From: DATBSL01 sp964561785
GTDB taxonomy: Bacteria > Acidobacteriota > Vicinamibacteria > Fen-336
Assembly (NCBI GenBank): GCA_964561785.1
Contig: CAZLRF010000014.1
Span: 29,462 to 93,461, forward strand
Reading direction: 5' to 3'
Length of the DNA: 64,000 nt
In this document: one piece after another, positions 8,439 through 15,447 of the stretch
How positions within the stretch are numbered: the stretch's first letter is position 1
Layout of the letters: every line of letters starts with the position of its first letter
Notes under the pieces: model-generated
Seen by the model: the letters and a program-made list of their open reading frames with translations, nothing else
The model's database searches: none
Told to the model about the DNA's origin: nothing
Translations under genes and position numbers: made by a program

Positions 8439-8993
8439 GCGGCTCATGGCGGCCTGGGCCCCCTCCTCGACGAGGCACACGACCGCGTCGGCGGCGAGGC
8501 CCACGGCCTCCTGGACGACGAGCGACTCCTCGGGCGGGAACGGTGCGAGGACGTACTCCGCGAGGTCCTCCCCGGGCTCGCCCCGGCTCACCCCGACCCT
8601 GACCCGGGCGAAATCCTCGGTGCCGAGGACGTCGACGATGGAGCGCAGGCCGTTGTGGCCCCCGTGCCCCCCGCGCTCGCGCACGCGGACGGTCCCGAGT
8701 TCGAGGGCCACGTCGTCCACCACGACCACGAGGTCGCCCGGCGAGGCCGCCCGCTCGGCGAGGAGGCGGGCGACGGGGACGCCGCTTGCGTTCATGAACG
8801 CGAGGGGCTTGACGAGGAGGACGCTCGCCTCTCCCAGCCGGGCCGGCGCGAGCCACGCGTCCTGCGCCGCGAGGCCCGCCGCCCCCAGCCGCCCGGCGAG
8901 CGCGTCCACCACCATGAAGCCCACGTTGTGGCGGGTGCGGCGGTAGCGCTCGCCGGGGTTCCCGAGGCCGACGACGATGCGCGGCGAGGCTAC
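8418..8993 (-). CDS. pth: Peptidyl-tRNA hydrolase, start codon non-canonical
   Basis: Hydrolyses the ester bond of peptidyl-tRNA released from stalled ribosomes. Recognisable motifs are IVVGLGNPG, TRHNVGF (catalytic His and Asn), KPLAFMNASG, the Asp-containing VVVDDVALELG, and GGHGGHNGLRS. The mature body is about 190 residues, normal for Pth. No ATG, GTG, TTG or CTG exists in frame near the expected N-terminus: the nearest in-frame ATG is 98 codons upstream inside rplY. AAGGAG lies 5 nt before a GTA codon at 8993 that overlaps the rplY TAG stop; an ATC codon further on is the other possibility. The coordinate is therefore set at 8993 provisionally. Coupled to rplY. Confidence 0.9.
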   Translation of the reverse strand, partial: VASPRIVVGLGNPGERYRRTRHNVGFMVVDALAGRLGAAGLAAQDAWLAPARLGEASVLLVKPLAFMNASGVPVARLLAERAASPGDLVVVVDDVALELGTVRVRERGGHGGHNGLRSIVDVLGTEDFARVRVGVSRGEPGEDLAEYVLAPFPPEESLVVQEAVGLAADAVVCLVEEGAQAAMSRFNGRRL

Positions 8994-9688
8994 TTCTTCT
9001 CCTTCTTGTCGGCCTTCTTCTCGCCCTCGGCCTCGCCCTCCTTCTCGGCCTTGCCCTTCTTGATGACCTCGGGCTCGCCCGCGGCCGGCTCGGCCGCCGC
9101 CTCGGTGGTCGCCGCCTCGGCCGAGACCTCGGCCCGCGGCAGCACGACGTGGGCGATCACGACGTCGGGGTCCGCGAGGACCTTCACCTTGTCCCCGAGC
9201 CGGAGGTCGGAGACGCGCAGGTGCTTGCCGAGCTCGAGGTGGGAGATGTCGACCGAGATCTTCTCCGGGATGTCGGCGGGCAGGCACTCGACCTCGAGCT
9301 CTCGGGTGACGAAGTCGACGAGCCCGCCCTGCAGCTTCACGCCCACCGGAGTGCCCTCGAGCTCGACGTGCACCGTGACCTGGAGGGCCCGGTCGAGCGC
9401 GACCTCGTAGAAGTCCGCGTGGAGGATGCGGCCGCGAAGGGGCTCCCGCTGGAACTCCTTGAGGATGACCTTGCGCTTCTCCCCGCCGAGCTCGATGTCG
9501 AAGAGGGTGTTCTCGCCCGCGGCGCTCTTGAGGATGGCCCCGATCTCCCGGGGGGAGACCGCCACGGGGACGGCCGGCTTGCCGGCGCCGTACAGCACCC
9601 CGGGGATCATCCCCCGGGAGCGCAGCCGCCGGTTGGCGTTCTTTCCGCTCTCGCTCCGGCTCTCGGCCGGCACGACGAATTCAGGCAT
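8990..9688 (-). CDS. rplY: 50S ribosomal protein L25 (CTC/TL5 type)
   Basis: A 232-residue long-form L25: an N-terminal 5S rRNA-binding domain (residues about 1–95, starting MPEFVVPAESRSESGKNANR, with the IPGVLYG segment) and the TL5/CTC C-terminal beta domain (about 100–190, including ADIPEKISVDISHLELG). The last 45 residues are a low-complexity Ala/Glu then Lys/Glu tail ending in KKEKK. It lies between prs and pth, the conserved order seen in many Gram-negative lineages. Confidence 0.95.
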   Translation of the reverse strand: MPEFVVPAESRSESGKNANRRLRSRGMIPGVLYGAGKPAVPVAVSPREIGAILKSAAGENTLFDIELGGEKRKVILKEFQREPLRGRILHADFYEVALDRALQVTVHVELEGTPVGVKLQGGLVDFVTRELEVECLPADIPEKISVDISHLELGKHLRVSDLRLGDKVKVLADPDVVIAHVVLPRAEVSAEAATTEAAAEPAAGEPEVIKKGKAEKEGEAEGEKKADKKEKK

Positions 9689-9715
9689 GTGACATTGACT
9701 CCTGCGCGATCGGTT

Positions 9716-10657
9716 CTAGACGAAGAGGCTGGTCACCGACGTCTCCTCGTGGATGTTCTTGATCGCGCGGGCGAGCAGCTCCGCGATCGAGAGCACCACG
9801 ATCTTCCCGCAGGCCCGCTTCTCGGGCCCGAGGGGCATGGAGTCGGTGACGATGAGCTTGGACAGCGGGCTGCGCTCGATCCTCTCGATCGCGTGCCCGG
9901 ACAGCACCGCGTGGGTGCACGAGGCGATCACCTCGCGCGCCCCCGCCACCTTGATGGCCTCCGCCACCTTGGCGAGGGTCCCCGCGGTGTCCACGATGTC
10001 GTCGACCACGAGGGCGGTCCGGCCCTCGACGTCGCCGATCACGTGGTGGACCTCGGCGACGTTCGGCTGGTCGCGCCGCTTGTCGACGATGGCGAGGCTC
10101 GCGTCGAGCCGCTTCGCGTAGGCGCGGGCGCGCTCGACCCCGCCCGCGTCGGGCGAGACGACCACCAGGTTCTCGAGCCCGAGCCTCTGAACGTGCTCGA
10201 TGATGACGGGCGCGGCGAAGAGGTGGTCGACCGGGACGTCGAAGAACCCCTGGATCTGGGCGGCGTGGAGGTCCACCGTCAGCACGCGGTCGGTGCCGGC
10301 CGTGGACAGGAGGTCCGCCACGAGCTTGGCCGAGATCGGGACCCGGGGCTTGTCCTTGCGGTCCTGCCGCCCGTACCCGTAGTACGGGAGGACCGCCGTG
10401 AGCCGCGAGGCGCTCGAGCGCTTGAAGGCGTCGAGCATCAGCAGCAGCTCCATCAGGTTCTCGTTGACCGGCGCGCAGGTCGGCTGGACGACGAAGACGT
10501 CGGCCCCGCGGACGTTGTCGTGGATCTGGAACCAGACCTCGCCGTCGCTGAAGCGGGCGAGGTGCGCGCGGCCGAGGGGCATCCCCAGGCCGCGCGCGAT
10601 CGACTCCCCCAGCGCGGGGTGCGCGCTCCCGGTGAAGATCCTCAGCTCTCTGCGCAT
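9716..10657 (-). CDS. prs: Ribose-phosphate pyrophosphokinase
   Basis: Makes 5-phosphoribosyl-1-pyrophosphate from ribose 5-phosphate and ATP for nucleotide, His and Trp synthesis. The 313-residue protein has the ATP-binding region PYYGYGRQDRKDKPR, the signature VDLHAAQIQGFFD, the flexible segment SPDAGGVERAR, and the PRPP loop LVVDDIVDTAGTL. Length is that of class I enzymes. It lies downstream of tRNA-Gln and upstream of rplY with 27 nt to the latter; the ATG at 10657 is the standard N-terminus (RELRIFTGSAHP). Confidence 0.97.
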   Translation of the reverse strand: MRRELRIFTGSAHPALGESIARGLGMPLGRAHLARFSDGEVWFQIHDNVRGADVFVVQPTCAPVNENLMELLLMLDAFKRSSASRLTAVLPYYGYGRQDRKDKPRVPISAKLVADLLSTAGTDRVLTVDLHAAQIQGFFDVPVDHLFAAPVIIEHVQRLGLENLVVVSPDAGGVERARAYAKRLDASLAIVDKRRDQPNVAEVHHVIGDVEGRTALVVDDIVDTAGTLAKVAEAIKVAGAREVIASCTHAVLSGHAIERIERSPLSKLIVTDSMPLGPEKRACGKIVVLSIAELLARAIKNIHEETSVTSLFV

Positions 10658-10683
10658 GGCCGGATGCTCGAGGCGCCGTGGGG

Positions 10684-10757
10684 TGGCTGGGGCGGAAGGA
10701 TTCGAACCTTCGATCCGGGGTCCAAAGCCCCGCGCCTTACCACTTGGCCACGCCCCA
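10684..10757 (-). tRNA. tRNA-Gln (anticodon TTG)
   Basis: The minus strand folds as a 7-bp acceptor stem (TGGGGCG with CGCCCCA), an anticodon stem CGGGG/CCCCG around the loop CTTTGGA giving anticodon TTG, and a T arm with the standard GGTTCGAATCC. The discriminator base is G and the 3' CCA (10684–10686) is encoded. A tRNA-Gln between ispE/spoVG and prs is a conserved position in several Gram-negative lineages. Confidence 0.96.
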
Positions 10758-10765
10758 ACGGGGCC

Positions 10766-11089
10766 CTACCCCTCGGAGCCCTCCTTCGGTGCGCCCTCGT
10801 TCGCGGGAGGGCCCGGCGCCGCGGGCGCCGCGCCGGAGGCCGCCTGCTGCTTGTAGACCCCGAGGACCTTCTCCTCGAGGTACTGGCGCATCTGGTTGTT
10901 GAGCGGGTGGGCGATGTCCTTGAACGTCCCGTCCTTGCGCTTCTTGCTCGGCATCGAAACGAACAGGCCCTTCGGTCCGTGAATGACCTTGATGTCGGTC
11001 ACCACGAAGCTGTGGTCGAAGACGATCGACACGAACGCCTTCAGCTTCTCGTCGTCCACCGGGATGACCTTGACGTCGGTGATCTCCAT
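10766..11089 (-). CDS. spoVG: SpoVG family DNA/RNA-binding regulator
   Basis: A 107-residue protein with the SpoVG core: MEITDVKVIPVDDEKLKAFV, a central beta hairpin and the signature SMPSKKRKDGTFKDIAHPLN. In Firmicutes it is a site-specific nucleic-acid-binding regulator; in other phyla the role is unknown. The C-terminal 25 residues are Ala/Pro-rich and specific to this lineage. The ATG at 11089 has AGGAG 8 nt upstream. It follows ispE by 35 nt and precedes tRNA-Gln, and may be transcribed from the promoter-like patch inside ispE. Confidence 0.95.
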   Translation of the reverse strand: MEITDVKVIPVDDEKLKAFVSIVFDHSFVVTDIKVIHGPKGLFVSMPSKKRKDGTFKDIAHPLNNQMRQYLEEKVLGVYKQQAASGAAPAAPGPPANEGAPKEGSEG

Positions 11090-11124
11090 GATGACCGCTC
11101 CTCTCGACCCGAAGACGCCCCCTG

Positions 11125-12021
11125 TCAGCGAACCCGCCCCCCCCGGTACTGGTCGAGGGTGAGCGTCCTCGCCGAAAGGGCCCGGAAGCCCTCCGCGGCG
11201 AGGGCCGCGCGGGCCCTCTCGGCCGCCCGCGCGCCCCCGAACAGCCCGAAGTAGCACGCGCCGCTTCCCGAGAGAGCGGCGAGGCTCGCCCCCTCCCTCA
11301 GGAGCACGGCCCGAATGCGCCCGGCCTGCCCGCGCAGGTCGGGAGCTTCCTCCAGTGCCGCCTCCTCGAGGTCGTTCACGAGGAGCCGAAACGCGTCCTG
11401 GCCCTCCAACTCCCTCGATACAAAGTAGAAAATGCTATTACTGTTCAAACGGGGTGTCAATCGAGCGTCGAGCCTCTCGAACACCCGGGCGGTCGACACG
11501 TGGAGGCCCGGGTCCACGAGCACGACGTGCGCCCGGACCTGGCGCCGCAGGGGGTAGACCTCGTCCCCCCGGGAGAGGCCGAGGGCGGTGCCGCCGAGGA
11601 GGAAATAGGGGACGTCCGCCCCCAGACGCCGGGCGAGGGGGTGAAGCCCGGCCGGGCCGAGACCGGTCTTCCACAGCCGGTCGAGGCCGAGGAGCACCGT
11701 GGCCGCGTTGCTCGAGCCGCCACCGAGTCCCCCGCCGACCGGGATGCGCTTGCGGATCGTGATCTCGACCCCCGCGCCCACCCGCGCGTGGGCCCGCAGG
11801 GCCTCGGCGGCTCGCAGGGCGAGGTTCGTGCCGTCCGCGGGGACCCCGGGGTGGTCGCAGCGGACGCAGAGGCCCCGGGGACGCGGACGGATCAGGACGT
11901 CGTCGTGGAGATCGATCGTCTGGAAGAGGGTGCGCAGCTCGTGATAGCCGTCCTCGCGCGTCCCGAGGACCTCGAGACCGAGGTTCACCTTGGCGTAGGA
12001 GCGCAGCCGCAGAAGCCTCAC
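11125..12021 (-). CDS. ispE: 4-diphosphocytidyl-2-C-methyl-D-erythritol kinase
   Basis: GHMP-family kinase of the methylerythritol phosphate route to isoprenoids. The 298-residue protein shows the start motif SYAKVNLGLEVLG, the ATP loop PVGGGLGGGSSNAA and the C-terminal glycine motif ALSGSGACYFGLF. The GTG start at 12021 overlaps the stop of the upstream lipoprotein gene (GTGA), implying translational coupling. Residues about 187–201 (TPRLNSNSIFYFVSR) are encoded by an abruptly AT-rich stretch with non-preferred codons, which also carries a promoter-like sequence. Confidence 0.95.
   Translation of the reverse strand: MRLLRLRSYAKVNLGLEVLGTREDGYHELRTLFQTIDLHDDVLIRPRPRGLCVRCDHPGVPADGTNLALRAAEALRAHARVGAGVEITIRKRIPVGGGLGGGSSNAATVLLGLDRLWKTGLGPAGLHPLARRLGADVPYFLLGGTALGLSRGDEVYPLRRQVRAHVVLVDPGLHVSTARVFERLDARLTPRLNSNSIFYFVSRELEGQDAFRLLVNDLEEAALEEAPDLRGQAGRIRAVLLREGASLAALSGSGACYFGLFGGARAAERARAALAAEGFRALSARTLTLDQYRGGRVR
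11432..11460 (-). promoter_or_regulatory. Promoter-like sequence inside ispE, facing spoVG
   Basis: On the minus strand TTGACA (11455–11460), a 17-nt spacer and TAGCAT (11432–11437) lie in the only conspicuously AT-rich patch of the block. The first 16 nt (TTGACACCCCGTTTGA) match the nuoA promoter at all but one position. It would drive spoVG, tRNA-Gln, prs and the genes after them. Confidence 0.5.
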
Positions 12022-12665
12022 GATCGCCCCCCGAGCAGCCGCCGCGCCTCGTCGGCGTCGATGCGACGGAAGGAGGCGTGGGGGGGTGGGTCGAAGACGG
12101 CGGGCGGGAGCTCGAGCCCGGCCTCGGCGTCGTCGACGAGAAGCGCCACGCGCGTCCCGTCGGCGAGCGTCGCCTCGACGCGCCGCGGCAGCGTCTTTCC
12201 CCAGCTCGCGCGGTAGGCCCTCGCCCCGGGAGGGGCCACCCCGAGGACGAGGTCCATGAGCGCCGAGGGCGCGAGGGGGATGCCGATGAGGGCCTCGAAG
12301 TCGGCCGGCGTCGCGCCGGTCTCGAGGTAGGCCCGCTCGCCGGGGAGCACCGCGGTGAGGCGTCCCTCGCTCGCGACGGCGACGAGGCGGGCCCCCGCCG
12401 GCCCCGGGATCTCGATGCGGAGGCCGTCCGGACGCCGGAAGGCGACGAGGGCCCGGCTGCGGCCGCGCAGGGACTCTCCCTTCACGCTCACGCGCAGGCT
12501 GCCCGACCACGAGGACGAGGCCGCCGCGCGCTCCGCCGCCCCGGGGGGAGGCGGGGCGAAGGTGGCGCAGGCGGCGCCCCCGAGAAGCGCCACCGCGGCG
12601 GCGAGGTCAGGGAGTGGGCGGCGCCGCGCCGCTCTGCTGGGCCCGGAGCGTCCCCTGGGCTTCAC
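12018..12665 (-). CDS. LolB-like / DUF4292-type outer-membrane lipoprotein
   Basis: A 215-residue protein with an Arg-rich n-region, hydrophobic core and a lipoprotein-type cysteine at residue 33 (LLGGAAC), followed by a beta-rich domain resembling LolB/LppM-type lipid-binding half-barrels (SLRVSVKGESLRGRSRALVAF, then GLRIEIPGPAGARL). LolB inserts lipoproteins in the outer membrane; placing it beside ispE agrees with lolB–ispE neighbours in proteobacteria, but sequence conservation is weak and DUF4292 is the safer family name. It overlaps the TPR gene's end by 59 nt if the ATG at 12665 is used; no good in-frame alternative exists before the signal peptide. Confidence 0.65.
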   Translation of the reverse strand: MKPRGRSGPSRAARRRPLPDLAAAVALLGGAACATFAPPPPGAAERAAASSSWSGSLRVSVKGESLRGRSRALVAFRRPDGLRIEIPGPAGARLVAVASEGRLTAVLPGERAYLETGATPADFEALIGIPLAPSALMDLVLGVAPPGARAYRASWGKTLPRRVEATLADGTRVALLVDDAEAGLELPPAVFDPPPHASFRRIDADEARRLLGGRS

Positions 12666-14556
12666 GGATCTTCGCCTCCACGCGCGCGCGGTCGAGCTCG
12701 TCCTCCTCGTCCTCGCCGACGAGGGCCTTCTGCCAGAGAGAGAGCGCCTCGCCGATGCGGCCCCGCCGGGCGAGGATGTCGCCGAGGTGGTCGAGGATCA
12801 CGGCGTTCTCGCCGTCCTTCTCGAGCGCTCGCCTCACTGCGGCCTCGGCCTCCTCGTAGCGCCCGAGGCGGAACAGGGCCCAGCCGAGGCTGTCCTGGTA
12901 GGCCGCGCTCGCGGGGTCGATCTCGACCGCCTTCTGGATCAGGGCGAGCGCCTCCTCGACCCTCACGTCGCGGTCGGCGTTCATGTAGCCCAGGTAGTTG
13001 AGGACGGGGGCCGACTCGGAGTCGACCGCGAGCGCCTCGCGGAAGACGGCCTCCGCGTCGTCGTGCCGGTCCTGGCGCTCGAGCACCGCGCCGAGCTGGA
13101 AGAGGGCGGAGAGGCTCCGCGGGTCGGCGTCGAGGGCGGCGCGCAGCGCCTTCTCCGCTTCGGGGTAGTTGCGGGCGCGGCGGTAGAAGTCGGCCACGCG
13201 GCCGAGCACCTTCGGGTCCTTCGGCGCCCGCGAGCGCATGTCCTCGACGATCCGCGCCGCGGCCTCGGTCTCCCCCTTCTCGCGCAGGAGCGTCGCCTCG
13301 AGCCCGGCGAGGTTCTCGTCCTCGGGAAAGCGCGAGCGCGCCGCGCGCGCGGCGATGAGCGCCTCGTCTTTCCGCTTGGCCAGGTAGAGGGCCTCGGCGT
13401 GGAAGCTCAGAAGGTTCGCCTCCGGCGCCTCCCCCGTCTGGAGGGCGCGGGCGAAGGCGCCCGCCGCGTCGTCGTACCGCTCGAGCTGCTGGTAGGCGAA
13501 GCCGAGGTGGACGAGGAAGACGCGTCGCGTGGCCGCGGTGTCCTCGTCGGCGGCGGGCGGTCGGGCGAGGGCCTCCTCGAGCAGGCGGGCCGCGGCGGCG
13601 TGGTCGCGGCGCGCCTCGGCGATCGTGACCTTCAGGTAGACGGCCTTCTCGTCGCCGGGGGCGGCCGCGAGCAGCGCGTCGGCCGCCGCGTCCGCCTCGG
13701 AGAAGCGGCGCAGGTCGCGCAGGGAGCGTCCCTTGAGGTCGAGGGCGAAGCGGTTGGCGGCATCCGCCCCGAGGACGGCCTCCGCCTCCGCGAGCGCCTC
13801 CTGCGGCCGCTTCGCCTGCTGCAGGACCTCGCCGAGGGCGAGCCGCAGGCGAACGTTGCCCGGCTCCATCTCCAGGGCCCGCCGGTAGTGCAGCACCGCC
13901 TGGTCGGTCTGGTCGGCGCGGGCGTAGATGTCCCCGAGGATCTGGTACGCGCTCGCCGAGTCGGGCCGCAGCGCGAGGGCGGCCTTGAGGGCCTCGGCCG
14001 CGCGGTCGGACTCGCCGGCGAGCAGGAGCTGGGTCCCGCGCTGCACGTGGGCGTCGAAGTTCCCCGGGTCGAGCCCGAGGTACATGCCCCACGCCCGCGC
14101 CGCGTCCCCGTGCTCGCGCAGCTGCCCGTACAGGCTCGCGAGGTTGAGGAGGGACTGGCCGTCGTTCGGCCGGACCCGGACGACGTCCTCGTAGTGCCGC
14201 GCCGCCCTTCGCAGCGACTCCTCGGCCCCGGGGCCCGCGGCCTGGATCTGCTCGAGCTGGGCCAGCATGAGGTGGGCGTCGGCGTCGTCCGCGTCGAGGA
14301 GGACGGCCGCGCGAGCCTCCGCGGCCGCCTCGTCGAGGCGGCCCATCTCCCGCAGGAGCCGCGCGACCTCCACCCGGATGCTGGAGGCGGCGGGATCGAG
14401 CTTCTGGGCCCGCCGGTACTCGGCGAGGGCCTCCTCGGGCTCCCCGGCGAGCCGCGCCTGGAGCCCCAGGCTGAAGTGGTGGTACGCCTCGGCCGTGGCG
14501 TCCGGGGCGGCTTGCGGCGACACGGCGAGCGCGAGCGCGACGGCGAGCAGTGACAT
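12607..14556 (-). CDS. Exported tetratricopeptide repeat protein
   Basis: A 649-residue protein with a short signal peptide (cleavage likely after the SPQA region, about residue 15) and roughly 14–16 TPR units filling the rest; typical repeats are LNPxSLSALFQLGAVLERQ-like helices and YQDSLGWALFRLGRYEEAE. It is probably periplasmic and acts as a protein–protein scaffold. The position before a LolB-like lipoprotein and ispE matches the TPR–LolB–ispE order of many Gram-negatives. No enzyme domain is visible. Confidence 0.85.
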   Translation of the reverse strand: MSLLAVALALAVSPQAAPDATAEAYHHFSLGLQARLAGEPEEALAEYRRAQKLDPAASSIRVEVARLLREMGRLDEAAAEARAAVLLDADDADAHLMLAQLEQIQAAGPGAEESLRRAARHYEDVVRVRPNDGQSLLNLASLYGQLREHGDAARAWGMYLGLDPGNFDAHVQRGTQLLLAGESDRAAEALKAALALRPDSASAYQILGDIYARADQTDQAVLHYRRALEMEPGNVRLRLALGEVLQQAKRPQEALAEAEAVLGADAANRFALDLKGRSLRDLRRFSEADAAADALLAAAPGDEKAVYLKVTIAEARRDHAAAARLLEEALARPPAADEDTAATRRVFLVHLGFAYQQLERYDDAAGAFARALQTGEAPEANLLSFHAEALYLAKRKDEALIAARAARSRFPEDENLAGLEATLLREKGETEAAARIVEDMRSRAPKDPKVLGRVADFYRRARNYPEAEKALRAALDADPRSLSALFQLGAVLERQDRHDDAEAVFREALAVDSESAPVLNYLGYMNADRDVRVEEALALIQKAVEIDPASAAYQDSLGWALFRLGRYEEAEAAVRRALEKDGENAVILDHLGDILARRGRIGEALSLWQKALVGEDEEDELDRARVEAKIREAQGTLRAQQSGAAPPTP

Positions 14557-14610
14557 GGCGGACGGGTGGGCCCCCTCCCGGCCATTGTCACACGCGCCCG
14601 GAGGACACGC

Positions 14611-14820
14611 AAAGAACGGGGGGTCTGGGGGGTGCGCAGCACCCCCCAGAACGGAGGAAGCAGCCGAGGGCCGTGGGCGTCCCGGGTGGCTTCGTCCCCG
14701 CCGTGCTCCTCTACGCGACCGTCGTGAGGGCCCTCAGGCCGTCCGCTCGAGGCCGTCCTCGCCGGCCTTCGTCGGGGCCTTCGAGAGGGCCTTCGTCGGG
14801 ACGTTCGAGGACCCTCGGGT
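14611..14820 (-). repeat. Dispersed composite repeat, copy A (minus orientation)
   Basis: Reading the minus strand there are two tandem units of about 24 nt (CTCGAACGTCCCGACGAAGG and CTCGAAGGCCCCGACGAAGG), about 110 nt of unrelated sequence, and then GCTTCCT, a hairpin and CCCCCCAGACCCCCCG. The same order of parts recurs on the plus strand at 40,830–40,983. The tandem units encode the last residues of the overlapping small protein. Confidence 0.6.
14625..14649 (-). terminator. Perfect hairpin downstream of the small unknown gene
   Basis: An 11-bp stem (CTGGGGGGTGC with GCACCCCCCAG) closes a 3-nt loop. On the minus strand it follows the 14,734 stop codon and is followed by only a short T-rich stretch, so it may be a weak intrinsic terminator or simply part of the dispersed repeat. 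Confidence 0.45.
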
Positions 14821-15132
14821 TCCCGCGTCGCGCGGGTCGAGCGCGGGAACCTCTCGGGAGCGGTACTGCTCCACCATCCACGACTTCACCCGGCGGGCGT
14901 CGGCGGCGGTGCCCTCGACCGAGCGGAGAAAGTCGAAGAAGCGCCGCTCGGTGCCCGACCCGAAGGCCCGGGACGGGAACGTCACGTAGACCTCGCCCTC
15001 GGGCGAGCGCCACAGCGAGAAGCCCACGAGCTTCATGCCGGCGAGCGGCCCGTCACCGGCCTCGAACACGATCTCCCCCTCGCACACCAGGCGCTCCGGG
15101 GCGTTGTCCCTCTCCACGAAAACCACGCGCAT
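14734..15132 (-). CDS. Small uncharacterised protein, SpoVG-reminiscent core
   Basis: A 132-residue protein I do not recognise with confidence. The core is MRVVFVERDNAPERLVCEG, then a compact segment with AGMKLVGFSLWRSPEGEVYV and FPSRAFGSGTERRFFDFLRS; the pattern of a strand, a Phe-Ser-Leu turn and a YVTFPSR motif recalls SpoVG-like proteins, but this is only a resemblance. The C-terminal 24 residues (PTKALSKAPTKA region) are encoded by tandem units of a dispersed repeat and are probably an add-on. The ATG at 15132 has AGGAGG 5 nt upstream, so translation is well supported. It is monocistronic, facing away from trm112. Confidence 0.7.
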   Translation of the reverse strand: MRVVFVERDNAPERLVCEGEIVFEAGDGPLAGMKLVGFSLWRSPEGEVYVTFPSRAFGSGTERRFFDFLRSVEGTAADARRVKSWMVEQYRSREVPALDPRDAGTRGSSNVPTKALSKAPTKAGEDGLERTA

Positions 15133-15258
15133 CGCATCCTCCTGAATGGGTTTCTGACGGCGCCGATCGGGAGAGGGGACCGGCGAGCGCGAGGGTAACG
15201 CGAGGGGGGTGCCGCCCGAGGTCCGGTCGCCGGCTACCGGGCCGGCCACGGCCTGGGC

Positions 15259-15264
15259 TAGACT
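15259..15264 (+). promoter_or_regulatory. Candidate -10 of a leaderless trm112-like transcript
   Basis: TAGACT ends 6 nt before the ATG at 15271 and no ribosome binding site is present between them, so transcription would begin at or next to the start codon. No convincing -35 is seen. Confidence 0.35.
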
Positions 15265-15270
15265 CCGCTC

Positions 15271-15441
15271 ATGCCGATCGACCCGGAGCTCCTCGAGATC
15301 CTCGCCTGCCCGGAGTGCAAGACCCCGGTGGAGGTGGTCAAGGACGGCGCCGGCCTGCGCTGCGCGACCTGCCGTCGGGTCTACCCCGTCCAGGACGACA
15401 TCCCGGTGATGCTCGTGGACGAGGCGACGATCGAGGAGTAG
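15271..15441 (+). CDS. Trm112-family zinc-ribbon protein (YcaR/UPF0434-like)
   Basis: A 56-residue protein with MPIDPELLEILACPECKTPV, a second CATC pair (CRRVYPVQDDIPVML) and the IPVML ending typical of Trm112/UPF0434. The four cysteines form a zinc ribbon. Eukaryotic and archaeal Trm112 activates methyltransferases; bacterial members often sit beside lpxK/kdsB or other envelope sugar genes, as here before an O-antigen ligase and a heptose kinase. The stop is 6 nt before the ligase start, so these form an operon. Confidence 0.9.
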   Translation: MPIDPELLEILACPECKTPVEVVKDGAGLRCATCRRVYPVQDDIPVMLVDEATIEE

Positions 15442-15447
15442 CCGCCC

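Noticed and set aside
8418..9287. Pth starting at the in-frame ATG at 9287
   Set aside because: The extra 98 residues are an out-of-frame reading of rplY and match nothing in the family.
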